From Tetradesmus obliquus (taxonomy: Eukaryota > Chlorophyta > Chlorophyceae > Sphaeropleales > Scenedesmaceae): a stretch of DNA of 64,000 nucleotides. The notes under the pieces are model-generated. The model ran no database searches, was not told the DNA's origin, and saw only the letters and a list, made by a program, of their open reading frames with translations. Positions 31,162-44,293 of the stretch are shown here, one piece after another. The DNA is taken from positions 1,860,001 to 1,924,000 of the forward strand of contig CP126196.1 of NCBI GenBank assembly GCA_030272155.1. Reading direction: 5' to 3'. The position numbers and the translations under genes are program-made. Every line of letters starts with the position of its first letter. Position 1 is the first letter of the stretch.

Positions 31162-33687
31162 TGAGATAGACAGCAGTGCCCGCTATAGAGCAGTTGTTCT
31201 TGAACACTGGTTGTGGACACATTTGGGCATCTCACAGCACTGCAGCACGCCGTCGTGGTCTCGGCTGTGGGACTCATCATGGTATGAATGTGTGTCATCT
31301 GGTATCGGCTGGTGCCTTTTTACGCTGCCAGCACTGCTGCACTGCAGCATATCTCTCTGCACCTTACGTGATGCTGGTCGCTGATGCTCAGCTGTACATC
31401 AGCAGCCGTAAAAGAACAACCTGCGGGCCACAACTATTACTCACAGTTGCCTTGCGTATCTCTGTGTGTCTGTTGCGTGCTTGCTGCAGCGTGCGCGTGA
31501 TGCCGGACGCCACCGCCTACACAAGCACTGCGCTGGAGGGGCTGCAGCAGTGTGTGACCGAGTTTGACCGGCGAAAAGCAGCCGCTGCTGTGCCGGACAT
31601 GAAGCTTGTGATATCCATGAGCCTCGGGTCTCCTGCAGTACCCACACGGATACTTTGGGATGAGGCCATCAGTCGGCTGACCGTGCAGCGCTCAGATATT
31701 CTGCTGGTAGCTGCTGCCGGCAACACCGGGACAAAGGCAGACTTTGAGTACCCTGCAGGCAACGCGAATGTGCTGGCTGTGGCAGCTGTCGATGCAAGGG
31801 GCGCCGTCGCGTCGTTCAGCACGCGGCAGAAATACGTCGCCATTGCAGGGCCAGGTGCGTGCCTGCAGCGCAGCAGCAGCAGCAGCAGCAGCAGCAGCGG
31901 CAGCGGCAGCGGCAGATGGTACAACATGTCAGGGCTGCTGCTGCGTGGTCATGCTGCTGACAGCAGAGGCCAGCAGGAACACAAACACCAAGCTGGTTGG
32001 CGCGCGCTGCCTTACCCTACGGCTATGGTTGCGTGCTTGCCACATGCACACCCACCGCCACATGCTCCGAGGCATCGCCCATTTGTTGTCTGACCTCTCT
32101 GACCCACCTTCACAATCTGTCAACTGTCGCAGGCGTGAACATCATGTCCACCATTCCTCTGGCTTTGACTACCACTGACAGCTACTACTTGAATCAGGTC
32201 CTTGACCGTGTCAGCACAACGCCCCCGATCCCTGAAGTAATTGCGGACCCAGCTTTCCTGGCGCAGCCTCCTCCCGAGCCTCCAGCGGGCATCATCAGAG
32301 CTGATGTGTCAGGTCCGCTGGTCAGCTGCGGCCTTGCCTCGTCAGTGTGTGAAAGCGCAGCCGGCAAGGTCTGCCTGATCCAGCGCGGCGGCAACACCTT
32401 CCGCGACAAGGTGAAGAATTGTATGGACGGCGGCGGCATCGGCGCACTGATCTACAACCGCGACGACCTTCCGCCGTGCCAGCGCCTGGACACGATTACT
32501 GTCGGCAGTATCGAGCAGCAGCAAGCAGGCCCTGCTGACCGCGTGCCAACCATGGCGCTCGCACGCGCACAGGGCGAGGCGCTGCTGCACGCGCTGCAGA
32601 ATGGCACGCAGCTCACCGCAAGCATCCGCTTCCCGGTGCTGCCGGCACAGACTGATGTCGGCCTGGGACTGATGAGCGGCACAAGTGAGCGGTCTTATCT
32701 GTTACTGTAGTACATTGAGGGGTGACGTTGTTTATGGCAACGCCTGTGCGATCAGCTGCGTCTCAGCATGATCGGCACTCGACATGCCATGTCACACTGT
32801 CCAGCTGTAGCGCCTGTGAGGTTGCGTGATGAACAGGTTCGCATGTGCCAGCTGCTGCGCTTCTGCAGTGGTAAGGCGCTGAACCAGCCGGCAGCTGCTG
32901 CCAGGGCTGTAAAGTGCAAGTGTTGTCATGAGTGCGAGCAGCCGGGTGTGCAATTGGACAGCTGGACAGCAACACAGCCTGTGCTGCTATCCTCACCAAC
33001 ACAGTCCCTGAGCTCCCCCTGAAGTACTTGCATGCTCTGTGCTGCACTGTTTCATGTACGCTTGCAGGTATGGCAACACCAGCTGTTTCTGGTGTTGCGG
33101 GGCTTGTGTGGTCAGCGCACACCGCGTGCGGCGCGGCAGAGATCCGCAACGCGCTGCTAGCCACTGCCAAGATGCCGCAAGGCGCCACACCAGACGGCAC
33201 GACATACGTCAGGGGCACCCGCAACAACGACGTAGGGTTTGGCATCGTGCAAGCGCTGGCAGCGCACAAGTACCTTCTTGCGAGGCCATGCAAGGCCCCG
33301 CCGCGTGCGCTGCAGGTTACTGTGCTGGTGCGGCCTGACGGAGTCAATGGCACCGATGCAAAGGCGACAGCCTTGCCGCCGGATGCCTTGCGCACGGTGG
33401 GGCAGCGGGTGACGCTGATTGTGAAGCTGCGGGATGCGGATGGCAACCCGGTGGTAGGGCAGAAGGTGCGCATCAGCGTGCAGCCAAGCCCTGACATGGT
33501 GAAGTGTGGCACACGCGAGCGAGCCACAAACGTTTTTGGCGCCTTTGGGGTGCGCTGCGCAGTGACGAAGGAAGGGCGGGCGGTGCTGACGGCTACTGTG
33601 CCTGCCGGGCCTGGCGTTGCTGCAAGCAAAGGCCAGTCCACGCTGAATATCCGGCGTGCGGGACAGCAGACCAAGCTGCCGCGCTGA
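29589..33687 (+). CDS. Secreted subtilisin-like serine protease with PA domain and Ig-like C-terminus
   Basis: Six exons, 29589-29732, 29987-30494, 30812-30968, 31490-31854, 32133-32684 and 33068-33687, give 781 residues in frame. A signal peptide (LLALLLLLLGQACIS) is followed by an inhibitor-like propeptide (ALASLNARGYDVVQDLATLS) and Ala-rich linkers. The S8 catalytic residues are Asp204 (VMDTGLD), His241 (GHGTHVSGV), the oxyanion Asn348 (AAAGNTG) and Ser576 (GTSMATP). A protease-associated domain (VCLIQRGGNTFRDKV, GGGIGALIYN) is inserted between the Asn and Ser motifs, as in plant subtilases. After the catalytic domain, about residues 660-775 look like a bacterial-type Ig-like fold (VGQRVTLIVKLRDADGNPV). 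All catalytic residues are present, so it should be active in the secretory pathway or outside the cell. The substrate is unknown. The Ser576 codon is split by intron 5. Confidence 0.93.
30934..31070 (+). repeat. 69-bp tandem duplication across the subtilase exon 3 donor
   Basis: The block from ATTGGTGTGTCTCCTGAAGG to TACTCGCC occurs twice head to tail, at 30934-31002 and 31003-31070, with essentially no differences. Both copies contain the CA/GTGAGTG donor. Using the second donor would read through an in-frame TGA in the first copy. Confidence 0.95.
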
Positions 33688-35678
33688 TGCAGCGGAGGCA
33701 TGACAGCATTGCGCGTGAAGGAGCAGTATGTTCCTGCAGATTGCGCTTGAGACCGTATGTATGGCCACACTTGAGGTGTGCCATGCTGCAGTCTCAAGTA
33801 CCGGATGGCAGCCTATGTTGCCGCGTCCCGTCCCATGTTGTCAGCATATGCAGGAGTGGTTGAAGACCCGCAGCTTCCACCTGGCCTCCTTGTTTAAATG
33901 TGTCACACTGCAATGATTCTTCAACTGCCGTCAGCGGCAGCTTTCCTGCACATACTCGTCCAGCGATTTTGCAATGCATATTTACGCCTGATAGTGATAC
34001 TGCCGCGCTGGTTGGGTTGCTTGTATTGTGCCGCCATGTGTGGATGTGGCTGCTGTTAGCACGTGCAGACGCAGCCACATGTGCCAGTAACGGGGTTTGA
34101 TGCTTGCCGGCATTGGCCTCGACACATCAGCAGCAGGCAGATCAACAGCATGCTGCTGGTGCTTTGGCCCGGTGTTGCTGCTTTTGGACAGCAGTGGGAT
34201 GGCAATGTGGGTTGCGTGGCGGCAGGCATCAGGCATTGTCCACACCACTCCATGGCTCTGCACGTTTCATCACTTCTGCTGCAGTTGCTGCAGTGCATGG
34301 TATCTACTTCAGCACATGAACATACACATCCATCCGAATGCAATATTATTTGACATGCAGTCTGCACCGCGTCATCACGTTCGGGTTGCTTCGCATTGGA
34401 AGACATCTGGTATGGCACGGCCTGAACAAGCAGGTGCACTCAAGCTGAGGCGCGCCGCGACCAACTTGTGCATAGCAGTGCTACAGCCTTCTGTGTGCCC
34501 TCTGTGTAGGCCTTGCCGTTTGGGCAGAACCATGGCTGCATGGGGTCGATGTGTACAGATGTGCATGTGTGTTAGTTGATGGCGGTGTGCCTTATCGCAG
34601 CGGCTTGCTTGCACGTGCATTTGAGCGCGCGCAAGCGTGGTTATACATGGCTCCTCCGCATGCACTGGGTTACTGGTCCAGAGCATAAGTACTGCCAGTG
34701 CAGTGAAGTAGTAGTACACATGTGTACATACCTGTCACAGGCCTGACGGTCAGGCGCGAAGACAACCATGCATGCGCTTGTAGAAATGCTGCAACAGCAG
34801 CTGCATGCAGTGCAAGTTTTGGGCCGTGCAACTTTGCACTGGTCAACTTGTGATCACGTAGCGCAACTCGGAGGTTGGCTGCCAGCTTGTGTCCCTGCAT
34901 GAACTCATTGCTGCCAGTGAACACTCCCAGAGGCTTAACGATGGCGGCGATGCTCTGCTGTATTAGCGGTCGACAGCCTGATTATCTCCAGGCCTGTTTG
35001 CGGCCTGAGTGCCAATCAGTGGTGCCAGGTGTCAGATGCAGCAGCTGGCGTCAGGAGTGAACTATTGTTTTCAGTGTTGCAGTGTGAACAGACAGACAGC
35101 ATGTGCAAGCCTTCTGCGCGCGCGATCTATGCTGTTGTACCGCAAACGTAGCAGAAGTGTGGTGGCGTGGTACAGCCTGTGGCTTCAAACACGGTTGACT
35201 GCGGCCTGGCGGCGCATACTACCTAGGGGCAACAGAGGGGAGGTCACCCCCTGAGTGGCATTCAGCGGCATCGTATGCAAGTGCAGTGCCCAGCTCGCTG
35301 TGTGTTGCATGGTTTCCGTGTGCTTGAGCTGTTGCGTGCTGGCTGCTGGCACAGCTGCAGCGTAGGGCGGGCATGCTGCAGCCCAGGCCTGGTAACTGTC
35401 ACCTCTCATACTTCACGCCGAAGACAGCGTGGTCAGCACGCTGCTGATCATCACAAGGACTCAACACGCACGTTGCAGGGGATACCAACGTAGATTTTGA
35501 TTGTTTTGCGCAAAGTTGTCTCGCTTCATCAAGCACGGCCCAGCTTGCCGAGTAGGCACATCAAGTGTCGGAAAGCCACATGTAAACAACAACATACGAT
35601 CTAACCCGGATCGGATTGTTTGCATATGAAAGCTATGTCCGCTGGGCGCGGCAGAGGCTAGGGCTGGGGCGCTGCCAA
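33688..35678. other. Intergenic region between subtilase and receptor-like kinase
   Basis: About 2 kb with only short unsupported frames on both strands. It should hold the subtilase 3' UTR and the kinase promoter. No repeat or RNA gene stands out. Confidence 0.6.
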
Positions 35679-38600
35679 ATGCTTTCACTCCAGCACCAGT
35701 CGGCGCCTGCACAGCGCCGAATATGGGCAATTATATTGGTGGCAGCGGCTGGTGCAGCAGCAGCGGCCACAGCAGGGCCTGCTTGCCTGCTTGCACCGGG
35801 CCAGGCTGAAGTCTTCACGGAAGGGCCGTCTTGCGTATGGGAATCGTCCGTGGCAGTAGCTGGACATTACTTCAGGGTGTCCGGATCACGCAGCAGCTTG
35901 GAGGAGACTGCTACTCCGGTTGTGGTTGCACCAGCATCACCTCTGCTTAGCACTGCTGGTTCACCAGGCAAGTTGCATGCCTACGCCCAGCACAGATGAT
36001 TATAGCATACACCTGCCATGAAAAGAATGTAGAATCATGTAAGGTCCGGTATCAAGCTGCAGCAGGGAGTCCAGGATGCATACCCTGCCATACGCAAGCG
36101 CACAGCAACAAGCAGCAGCGGTCAGCTTGTGCGCAGCCACTGCCTGGCACAGGGAGCGTCAGCTTAGCAGCAGTGCTCAACAATACCTTCATCACACCTG
36201 TGTGTCTCACACAATATGCCTGTATATGTCTGCAGGGGCGAGTCTGCTGTTAGAGCGGCTGGTGCTTGTGGGCTTTGACTATGCAGCTCCTGGCGGTGCT
36301 GCGCCAGTGCTCTGGCCTGCAGGACTCCTGCAAAGCAGCGGCAGCGCCCTCAACCTGACTGATGTGCGGCTGGTTACCAGCAGTCCAGACGTCTTCAACG
36401 TCTGGCTTAGGTTCTTCACAAGCGACAGCAGGGTGGCGTTCTGGACGGTGGGTGTGAGCAGCTGGACGCAGCTATTGTCATGTGGCGTGTCCTGCAACAG
36501 GGCACGCATATGCTAGCGCAGCCGATGCCGCTGCGAAAAATTGCAGCTGTTACAAGGTTGCAAGCACTGGATGGTGTGACATCAGCTCATGCTGGACAGC
36601 AGCTCATGTGACATCAAGTGCAGCAGCAGTATGTTCATTGCAGAGACAGCAACTGGCGCAGAGTTTCCTGCGCAGCATTACAGCAGTTGTAATCCGGCAC
36701 TTGCTGCACTATATGAACAGCAGTATCTACGACCTGCCTGGTCAAGTGCTTCATGTCTCACTGCTTCTGACGTAGCGTGGCTGCTGCGCCTGCATGCATG
36801 CCGATGGGACCCTTGCAGGACAACTCCTCCTTCCTGTATGTGCATGAGTGGGCAGACGGCCGGACACAGCTGTCAGGCGTAGGCCTGCTGCTGCAGGCGC
36901 AGCAGCGGCCAGCCAGCCCTGCAGCACCAGCAGTCAAGAACTGCATCACAGCAGCCACCAACAACACGCTGGTGCCGTCACTTATGGTACAGGCGGCGAT
37001 TGTGACACCGCAGCCGTTGCTGGTGTTCATCACCACCAATGTCACCTTGGGCACGCGACCGCCGCTGCCGCCTGAAGGGCTGCAGTTCAATCGGCCAGTA
37101 GTGCTTGTTGGGCTGCAGTCGGCTGTCACGTCGGTTGACTTTGAGATGGTGGTCAACCAGCTGAACCTGACAGGGTCAAAATATTCAAACGTAACGTTTG
37201 TCGGCTTGGTGCTGGAGAACATTGCGCCCGGTGATGCAGCCACCAGCGTGGTTGCTGCGCCTTTCTCAATCGCCATCAGCAACAACCTCTGGGCTGCCTA
37301 CTACAACAGGTGCGAGCTGTGCCTAGTTCATGAGTGGCAGCAGAGTGATGCACACATCAGCAGCAGCTGCCTAGCCAGCAGCAGACAGTGCCTGCAGGAT
37401 GTAGTTTGCAGCAGCGTTGGTAGCCACCGGCTAACCCATCAGCAGAGGCAGCGGCAGCAGCAGCTCTCAATGTGCTGTCGATGTAAAGACCCTCACCTTG
37501 CCTGGCTCACCGTCTACCTGCGCTATCGTCACGCAAGGCGCTGCTGCTCACATGCTGCTGCCCCGCCTGTTGTTTGCTTGCGTCGCGTGCTTGCAGGACT
37601 GCTGCCAACAATGTGCGGCTGGCGCTGTTTAACACCACGATGGTGCTGCCTCAGGAGTCTGAAATGGCGTACGTGACCTACATGTTCACCATGTACACGT
37701 CTGCGCTGCCGTACCTGCGCCGCCAGACGAGCTTCTACAGCGACGTGCTGCACTTCACTATCCTGCAGGTGCGAGCGCTTTTCTTGGCAGTGAGACTGCA
37801 CTTTGCATGTAAGCATTCAACATCATCATGGTCATCATGCAAGCCGTCGGTCCAAGGCGATGCCTCCTAAGCACAGCAGCATCTCAAGGCCGGCTAGAGC
37901 TGCCACGGGCATTGCTGCAGTGGCGGCAGGTGCATCTGCATGCATGCTGCTGCCACATGCGCACAGGTGCATGCCGGTGCATGCACATTGCGCTTGTTGC
38001 TCCTCGCCTGCCACGTCACCTTGGTTTCTGCTTGCAAACGGCTGCATTCTTGCGTGCAGTTTGCTCCTGGGCCAGGCAGCAGGGCCATTACAGTCAGCAG
38101 GTTGAAGTCTTGGTACCACTGGTGGCGCAACACAGTGCTGACGACAGACCCGATAGTCGCGGCGCCGCTGCCAGTGCCGCCGCGGCAGCTGGTGCTGTCA
38201 ACCACTACACGTGCCTCACCACTTGTGCAAGCAGTGCACTCGACAGCAGACCTCAGGGTGGGTGTGCGGTGCAGTAAGGGGCTCTCCAGCGCTGAGCAGA
38301 AGTGACATGCTCATGTCAGGGGCTTCGAGAATGGAAGCAGTAACGAATGTGTCAGGAAACGGTCATGCCTCGATGGCTGATCCGTCTAATCTTGGTTGAT
38401 GCTGCTCATGCATCTGCGCAGCTGTTTGACTTCCAAACACCGCACACGTACTGATTGCGGTGGCGCTGCAAATGCTACTGCTGCCGTGCTTCCTGCAGTC
38501 TTTCAGCGAGATGACGGTGGTGGGCGATCGCGCACACATCCTGCTGGTGCTGTCAAACGTCAGCCTCACAGAATCGGCTGGCGGCAGCAGCAGCAGCGGC

Positions 38601-41600
38601 GCGGCAACCATCCCCATCCGCGTCAACTCGGCCATGTCTTGGCTGGGCTCCTCGCCGGCAGCTGCGCCGGGTGACATGTGGCCAGAGCTCCAGAAGCCAG
38701 GCGCAGCAGCAGCAGCCGGCGGCCGGGTGCTGGATGCGATTGCGTTTGGGTACATGCGTGACGCTATCATCTTGCCTGACAGCTCGCCTAAGGATGCGCT
38801 GCAGCTGCAGCAGCTGGTGCTGTGGCAGCTGCCGCAGGGGCCGGATGTTGGTGCTGCGGTGGCAGCTGGCAACGCACGCATCCCTGCGGAGCTGTGGACT
38901 CTGCTGCTGTGGAGCATCAAGCGGTGAGAGGCTGGACACGGTTGCCGCACGCTGCAGGGACCTGCGTGCTGCAGGCCTGTGGCATGGCTCAGCAGCGGCG
39001 TCAGTTGCGTAGGTGGCATCAGGAGCGCAGCAGCGACAGCAGCACTGGCAGCCGTTCCAGAGCGCATGTCAGGGTTACATATTGCATAGCTGTGCCTAGA
39101 GCCTGTGTGGTGTGCCCAGCAGCCGCAGAGCAGCGCTGCCCTCGCTGCCGTGCTCGCCCCAGCTGTGCAAGCTGATGTGCAGCAGCTGCACCAGCGCATG
39201 CGTGTTGCTTCGCCACATTGGCACAGTGTCTACTGCTTGTGCATCGCAGCAGCAGCAGCAGCAGCAGCGGCACTGGCTGTGGCTACCGGCTCGCTCCATG
39301 TCGGAAGTGTTTAACACACGCAATTGCCCAGGTGCTGTCTCTGTTCCGCATGCCCAACGTCGCATGCTTCTGCTTTTGCTGCTGCCGCTGCTGCTGCTGC
39401 TGCTGCTGATTGTTGCTGCTGCAGGCCCATGAAGGTCAAGGCTCTGAACTTGGATGGCGTGCTGATGCAGCTGCCTGGGCCGGAGCTGGAGTACATCCAG
39501 GCAGCCGCCAAGCAGTCAACAGACTTTGTCGTTGAGCTGTCAGGTGCGCAGCTGCGGCTGATGATTGCAGCGTGCGCTGCTGGCAGCCGCAAATCATGCT
39601 GGCTGGGCAGCTGGTACATGCAGGCCTTGGATTTTGCAGCGTGAGTGTTGGGCGTTGCCTGAGCAGCACTGGCTTGCACACTGTGCGTAGCAAGTGTTCT
39701 GCATCATTGCCTGCCAGTTTTCTGCATGCTGTGGCCTGCCATGGCCGGCTCTCAGGCTGCTGATTACCTTGACTAATAATGGTAGTTGTTCACATCACGT
39801 GGTGCATGCTTCCTTGCAGGCGTGAACGGCGATGCTCTCACGTTCCAGGACGTTGAGATACAGCAGGGCCTGGTGCATGTGGGCGCGCTGCAAGGCCCTG
39901 GCCTTGTGGCCACAAACTTAACGCTGGGCCTGGACCCTGCAGCAGCAACAGGCGGCTATGTGTGGCCAGACCGCAGCCGCATGCCGCAGCCAGTGAGCAT
40001 CCGGGGGCACTATGCGCCTTGGGTGAGCGCTGTGATTGCTGTTGCGGTGGTTCTGGGCGTCGCGCTGCTCGCGCTGATTGGTGTGGTAGTGTGGCGCAGC
40101 AGGCGCGGCGGCGCAGCCTGGTGCAGGGCTGACAGCAAGCACAGCCTGCTGGACTCGCCCAGCAAGCACACCGCACACAGCTCCACGAATTGCAGCTGCA
40201 GGCATCACTTGGACGGAGGGTCTGGGCTGTCTGTTGGGGTGTGTGGTGCGCTGCAGAGCAGCACGGGCAGCCAAGGGCTGGGCCGCCCAGGCAGCATCAA
40301 GTGCAGCGACACAGGCCTGCACACTGATAGCGCTGATTGTACGCATAGCAGCTGTGTGCTGGATGTGACGCCAGTGAAGGAGGCAGTAGGCGCAGCAGTA
40401 GCGGCCGGGCCGCCTGCCGTAGCAGGCGACCGCAAGCAGCGGCGCAGCACCAGCAGCAGCAGCAGCGGCTGCAATGCGCAGCAGCAGGGACAGCAGCAGC
40501 AGCAGCAGCACTCAGTGGACGTTTCCGCGCTGCGTGACGCGCCTGTGCCTGTGCACATGGCAGATGCCCTGGCGGACAGCGTTGCAGCGGGCATGCAGCG
40601 ATGGCGCACAGCTGTCAGCAACACCACGATGCTGCTGATGGAGCGGCGCATGGATGCAGCTAACTACAACCTAGGATCCACTGTAGCAAGCGCAGGCGCA
40701 TGGAGCACATGCAGCACCAAGCCACTCGCAGGCGCAGGCAGCAGCGACGGCTGCGCGCAGTCGTCCAGCAAGCAGCAGCAGCAGGCTAGCAGCGGCCAGA
40801 GCATCGGCAAGGACGACCCGCAGCTGCAGTCAGCGCAGCAGCTGCAGCAGCAAGGCAGCGGCGCCTTTGGCCAGTTTGGCATGCTGGGCAGCACGCCGCC
40901 GCAGCTGCAGCTGCTGGAGATGCTGGGCCAGGGCAGCTGCGGCTGCGTGTACCTGGCAAACTGGCGCGGCAAGCGCGTGGCTGTGAAGGTCATGCACCTG
41001 CCGGCAAATGCGCTGCTGGGGCCTCAGGGCTTAGAGCTTGCTGCGAATGCACACCAGGGATCAGACAAGCCTGGGGAGGAGCAGGATCCAGAGCTGCTGC
41101 GGCAGCGGCGACGCGCGCGCGTGATGCAGCAGAACAGCACGCCACACATGGCGATTATGGAGGCCGTGCTGTCGTCAGCGATGAGCCACCCGAACGTTGT
41201 GCAGGTGAGGCTACGCTTGCATGCACGCAGCCACATACATGCTATTGCACAGGTTTGAGGGCCAACGGATTGTGTCTTTGTAACAGGCTCGAGGGCCAGC
41301 GAATTGTGTGGAGTTGGCTTGCAACGCATGAGCTCGCTGGGTCTGCCTGCAGGGCAGCTGCATGCAGCATTAGAGGCAACCACTTCTCCCTTGCCGGTGC
41401 ATCTCCTGGCTGCTCACCTGCTGCTGCTGCTACTGCCGCATTGGTACATGGTCATAGGTCTACACGTACATGCTCAACCCGCTCACGCGCACCGGCGGCG
41501 CAAACGGCGCGGCCGGCAGCCCTGGCGCCACATCTTGGCCCAAGGGGCAGGATATCGCTGGCTGGGAGCTGAAGCTGATAATGGAGTACTGCAGCGAGGT

Positions 41601-42856
41601 GTGCAGATGCTGGGCGTGACATCAATAATTATATACCTTGTTTTGCTGGCTGACTGACTGGCTGACCATTAATATAGTATTCTGCTGGCTTAGGTTGTCT
41701 TCTTGATGGCAGAGGTTTGGTGTGCCTTGGCGCTTGCGGACACGCTTGTGGGATGCGGGATTGGTAGACGCGTTGCATGCCTGTGGGTGGTCTGCACCTG
41801 CACTGCTGCTTGGTCGTGTGTGTGTCCTGGGGTGTGCAGCTTGTAGCTTTGACGCATGTGCTGCGGTGTCCTGGACAGCCAACTCCCCACCTGCATGCAG
41901 CCTGGGGGTTCAGTGGCTGCATCATGTCAAGCAGCTTCCAACCTTGAATTTGACAATTGAGCTGTTTCGTTGGCTGGTGCATCCACCTGATTGAGCTGTG
42001 TTGTGTGTATATGTGTGCCGCTGCAGGGCTCATTACGGGATGCGCTCGACTGCAAGCTGCTCTCAAAGGCGGGCAGCTACATGGCGCCATCCGTGGTGCT
42101 CACTCTGGCGCATGACATAGCCGCAGCCATGCTGCACCTACATAGGTATGTCCTCGTCCGTGTTCTGCGGCGTATGGCTGGCCGGCTGTGCTGGTGCCAG
42201 GGTACAATGAAGTTGTGTGCAGCATGTATGTGCACTGCAATTTTGCTTGTTGTCAGCAGCAACTAGCCATCCTCACTTGCAAGCCTCCAGTATCAGTGTC
42301 CGCTTTGTTGCACCACACTGCTCTGGGTTCACTCTTTGTTGAACTGTCCACTGTGCCCGCTCCGCGTGCTGCTGCGCTGCCACCTGCAGCGAGGGCATCG
42401 TGCACGCAGACCTGAAAGCTGCAAATGTGATGCTCACAAACGGCGGCGACAACGCAAACGGCACGTGGGGTGCTGCTGCTGGAGGGCGGCGCATGACAGC
42501 AAAGGTGGCAGACTTTGGGCTGGCCCTGCCTCTGGACCCTTCAGACACACACGCCACGCTGTCTGCACGGGTGAGCGATGATAAGTTGTTCAAGCGCTGT
42601 GGTTATGCTGTGCTGAGGCGCAGGGGTGTGCGTGCTGGGCTGATGTGTGTGCAGCAGGTTGAGATTGTGCCAGTCGTATGACATGCGGCAGAGCTTGTCA
42701 GCCACTCCCACTGGCGCGGCAGCAGCGGTGAACAGCTGTGTTTGTTCTCGCATGTGGCTTGATATGCTTGCCGATGCGAGTGAGCATGCTGCGTCGCTTT
42801 GCATGAGCTGCAGTGATGTGTTGATGCGTGTAGCATGGTAGCAGCTCAGTTGCTCA

Positions 42857-42892
<36 letters not shown>

Positions 42893-43733
42893 TCTGCAGG
42901 GCACGCCCACACACATGTCTCCGGAGCTGTTCATGTCAGGCCACGTCAGCAAGGCGGGTGACGTGTATGCGTACGGCATACTGCTGTACGAAGTCATGAC
43001 GGGTCAGCGCGCGTACGCGGGCGTGCCCATCCCGCTGCTGCCGCACGAGGTGGCGCGCCAGGGGCTGCGGCCCGCCTGGCCCGCCAACCTGCCGCCGGGC
43101 TGCAGGGACCTGCAGCGCCTCGCAGAGGCGTGCTGGGCGCAGCAGCCGCAGGACAGGTGGGTTTTTTTGGGCGGAGGGCGTTCCATTTGCGACCTGTGTG
43201 AGACCTGACGAGGGCTGTGTGCGGGGGGTTGATGGAAAGTTTCTGGTGTAGCAGTGGCTGCATGGGGTGAGACGGTTGTTGTGCAGGTCACGTAGTGAAA
43301 CGATGCAGCACTGCATGCAGGCAAGGCAGGTGGGCTGTGGTGATAGCTTTGCGCAAAGCATCCCTTGCAACCGCAGGAGTCGCCATGCTGTGCTGGAGCT
43401 TCCACAGGATGCATCGCCTGCGGTGTCTCGCTCACCTGCCCAGAGGCACCTTGAGTGCCACATTGTGCCTGCGGGTCAGGTTGCATTGCTCATTGAGCTG
43501 CTGCTGCCTGCTGCCTGCTGCTTGCTTCACCCTGCAGGCCCACGTTTGCAGAGATCATGCATGCGCTGGAGCTGTGGACTGCAGGCAGCCGCGGCTGGCC
43601 GCCTGCTGCGCTGCCGTCAGCACAGCCCGCAGCAGCGCAGCAGCAGCAGCAGGCGGCAGCTGCGCGATCAGCAGCAGCAGCAGCAGCAGCAGCGGCTGGT
43701 CCGGCGCATCACAAGCAGCCTGCTCGTGTCACT

Positions 43734-43771
<38 letters not shown>

Positions 43772-44015
43772 GGAGGATGTGCCAGGGCGCCGGCGCTCCG
43801 CAGAATGTCCTCCTTTAGCGCCAGCCACACGGCAGGGCTCGGCAGGCACCCAAGCAACAGCAGCAGCAGCAGCAGGAGCAGCAGCAGCGCCTGGGCAGCG
43901 GCCGCCGAGTAATGCAGTTGTGCCGGGCATCCCGGCGAGCAGGCAGCACAGCCAGGGCCGCAACATGCACATGTCGTGGAGCGAGGTTGACTTTACCGGT
44001 GTGCCGGACGCGTGA
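35679..44015 (+). CDS. Receptor-like protein kinase with large ectodomain and single TM helix
   Basis: Fourteen exons, in phase, encode about 1,522 residues: 35679-35967, 36236-36447, 36644-36745, 36819-37309, 37597-37768, 38060-38257, 38499-38923, 39425-39543, 39820-41204, 41458-41598, 42027-42145, 42390-42570, 42900-43156, 43538-44015. An N-terminal hydrophobic segment (RRIWAIILVAAAGAAAAA) is a signal peptide. The ectodomain, to about residue 735, has NxT/S sites and no domain I recognise. The TM is about 737-761, followed by basic WRSRRGG. The kinase domain is about 1033-1380: GQGSCG loop, VAVK Lys1059, Glu1117 in MEAVL, HADLKAANV with Asp1225 (HRD arginine replaced by Ala), DFG at Asp1259, SPE, and a TKL-like C-lobe. 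The tail is Gln/Ala-rich. The N-lobe has an insert of about 55 residues. Exon 3 (36644-36745) is the least certain. The ligand is unknown. Confidence 0.88.
35968..36235 (+). other. Probable GC-AG intron (receptor-like kinase intron 1)
   Basis: The donor CCAG/GCAAGT fits the GC-AG consensus, and the acceptor is GTCTGCAG. A GTTCAC site a few bases upstream would keep the same frame but is a poor donor, so GC-AG use is likely rather than certain. Confidence 0.55.
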
Positions 44016-44288
44016 CGCTGCTGCGTTGGTGTCTGCTGACGGCTGGTGCTGAGTGCAAGGCATGGGTGGGGCAAGTTGGGGCGTTCAATCATTGGCTGTG
44101 CTTACGGGTGTGATCTAGTTCTGAAGGGTTTGGCGAGGGTATCTGTGCTGGGTGGTTAGCAGCCAGTTGCAGTGACTGCAGCCGCTGTCGTTGCTGCATG
44201 CAGGGGCGGTCGAGTATGGCGTATCTGCTTATCAGTAAGCAGCAGCGCCTGCTGCAGGGGCGGTTGCTTCTGTGCTGAAGGCTGCTGC

Positions 44289-44293
44289 TGTAA
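44289..44293 (+). terminator. Candidate TGTAA polyadenylation signal for the receptor-like kinase
   Basis: First TGTAA downstream of the stop, about 274 nt away. Assignment is by motif and position only. Confidence 0.3.
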
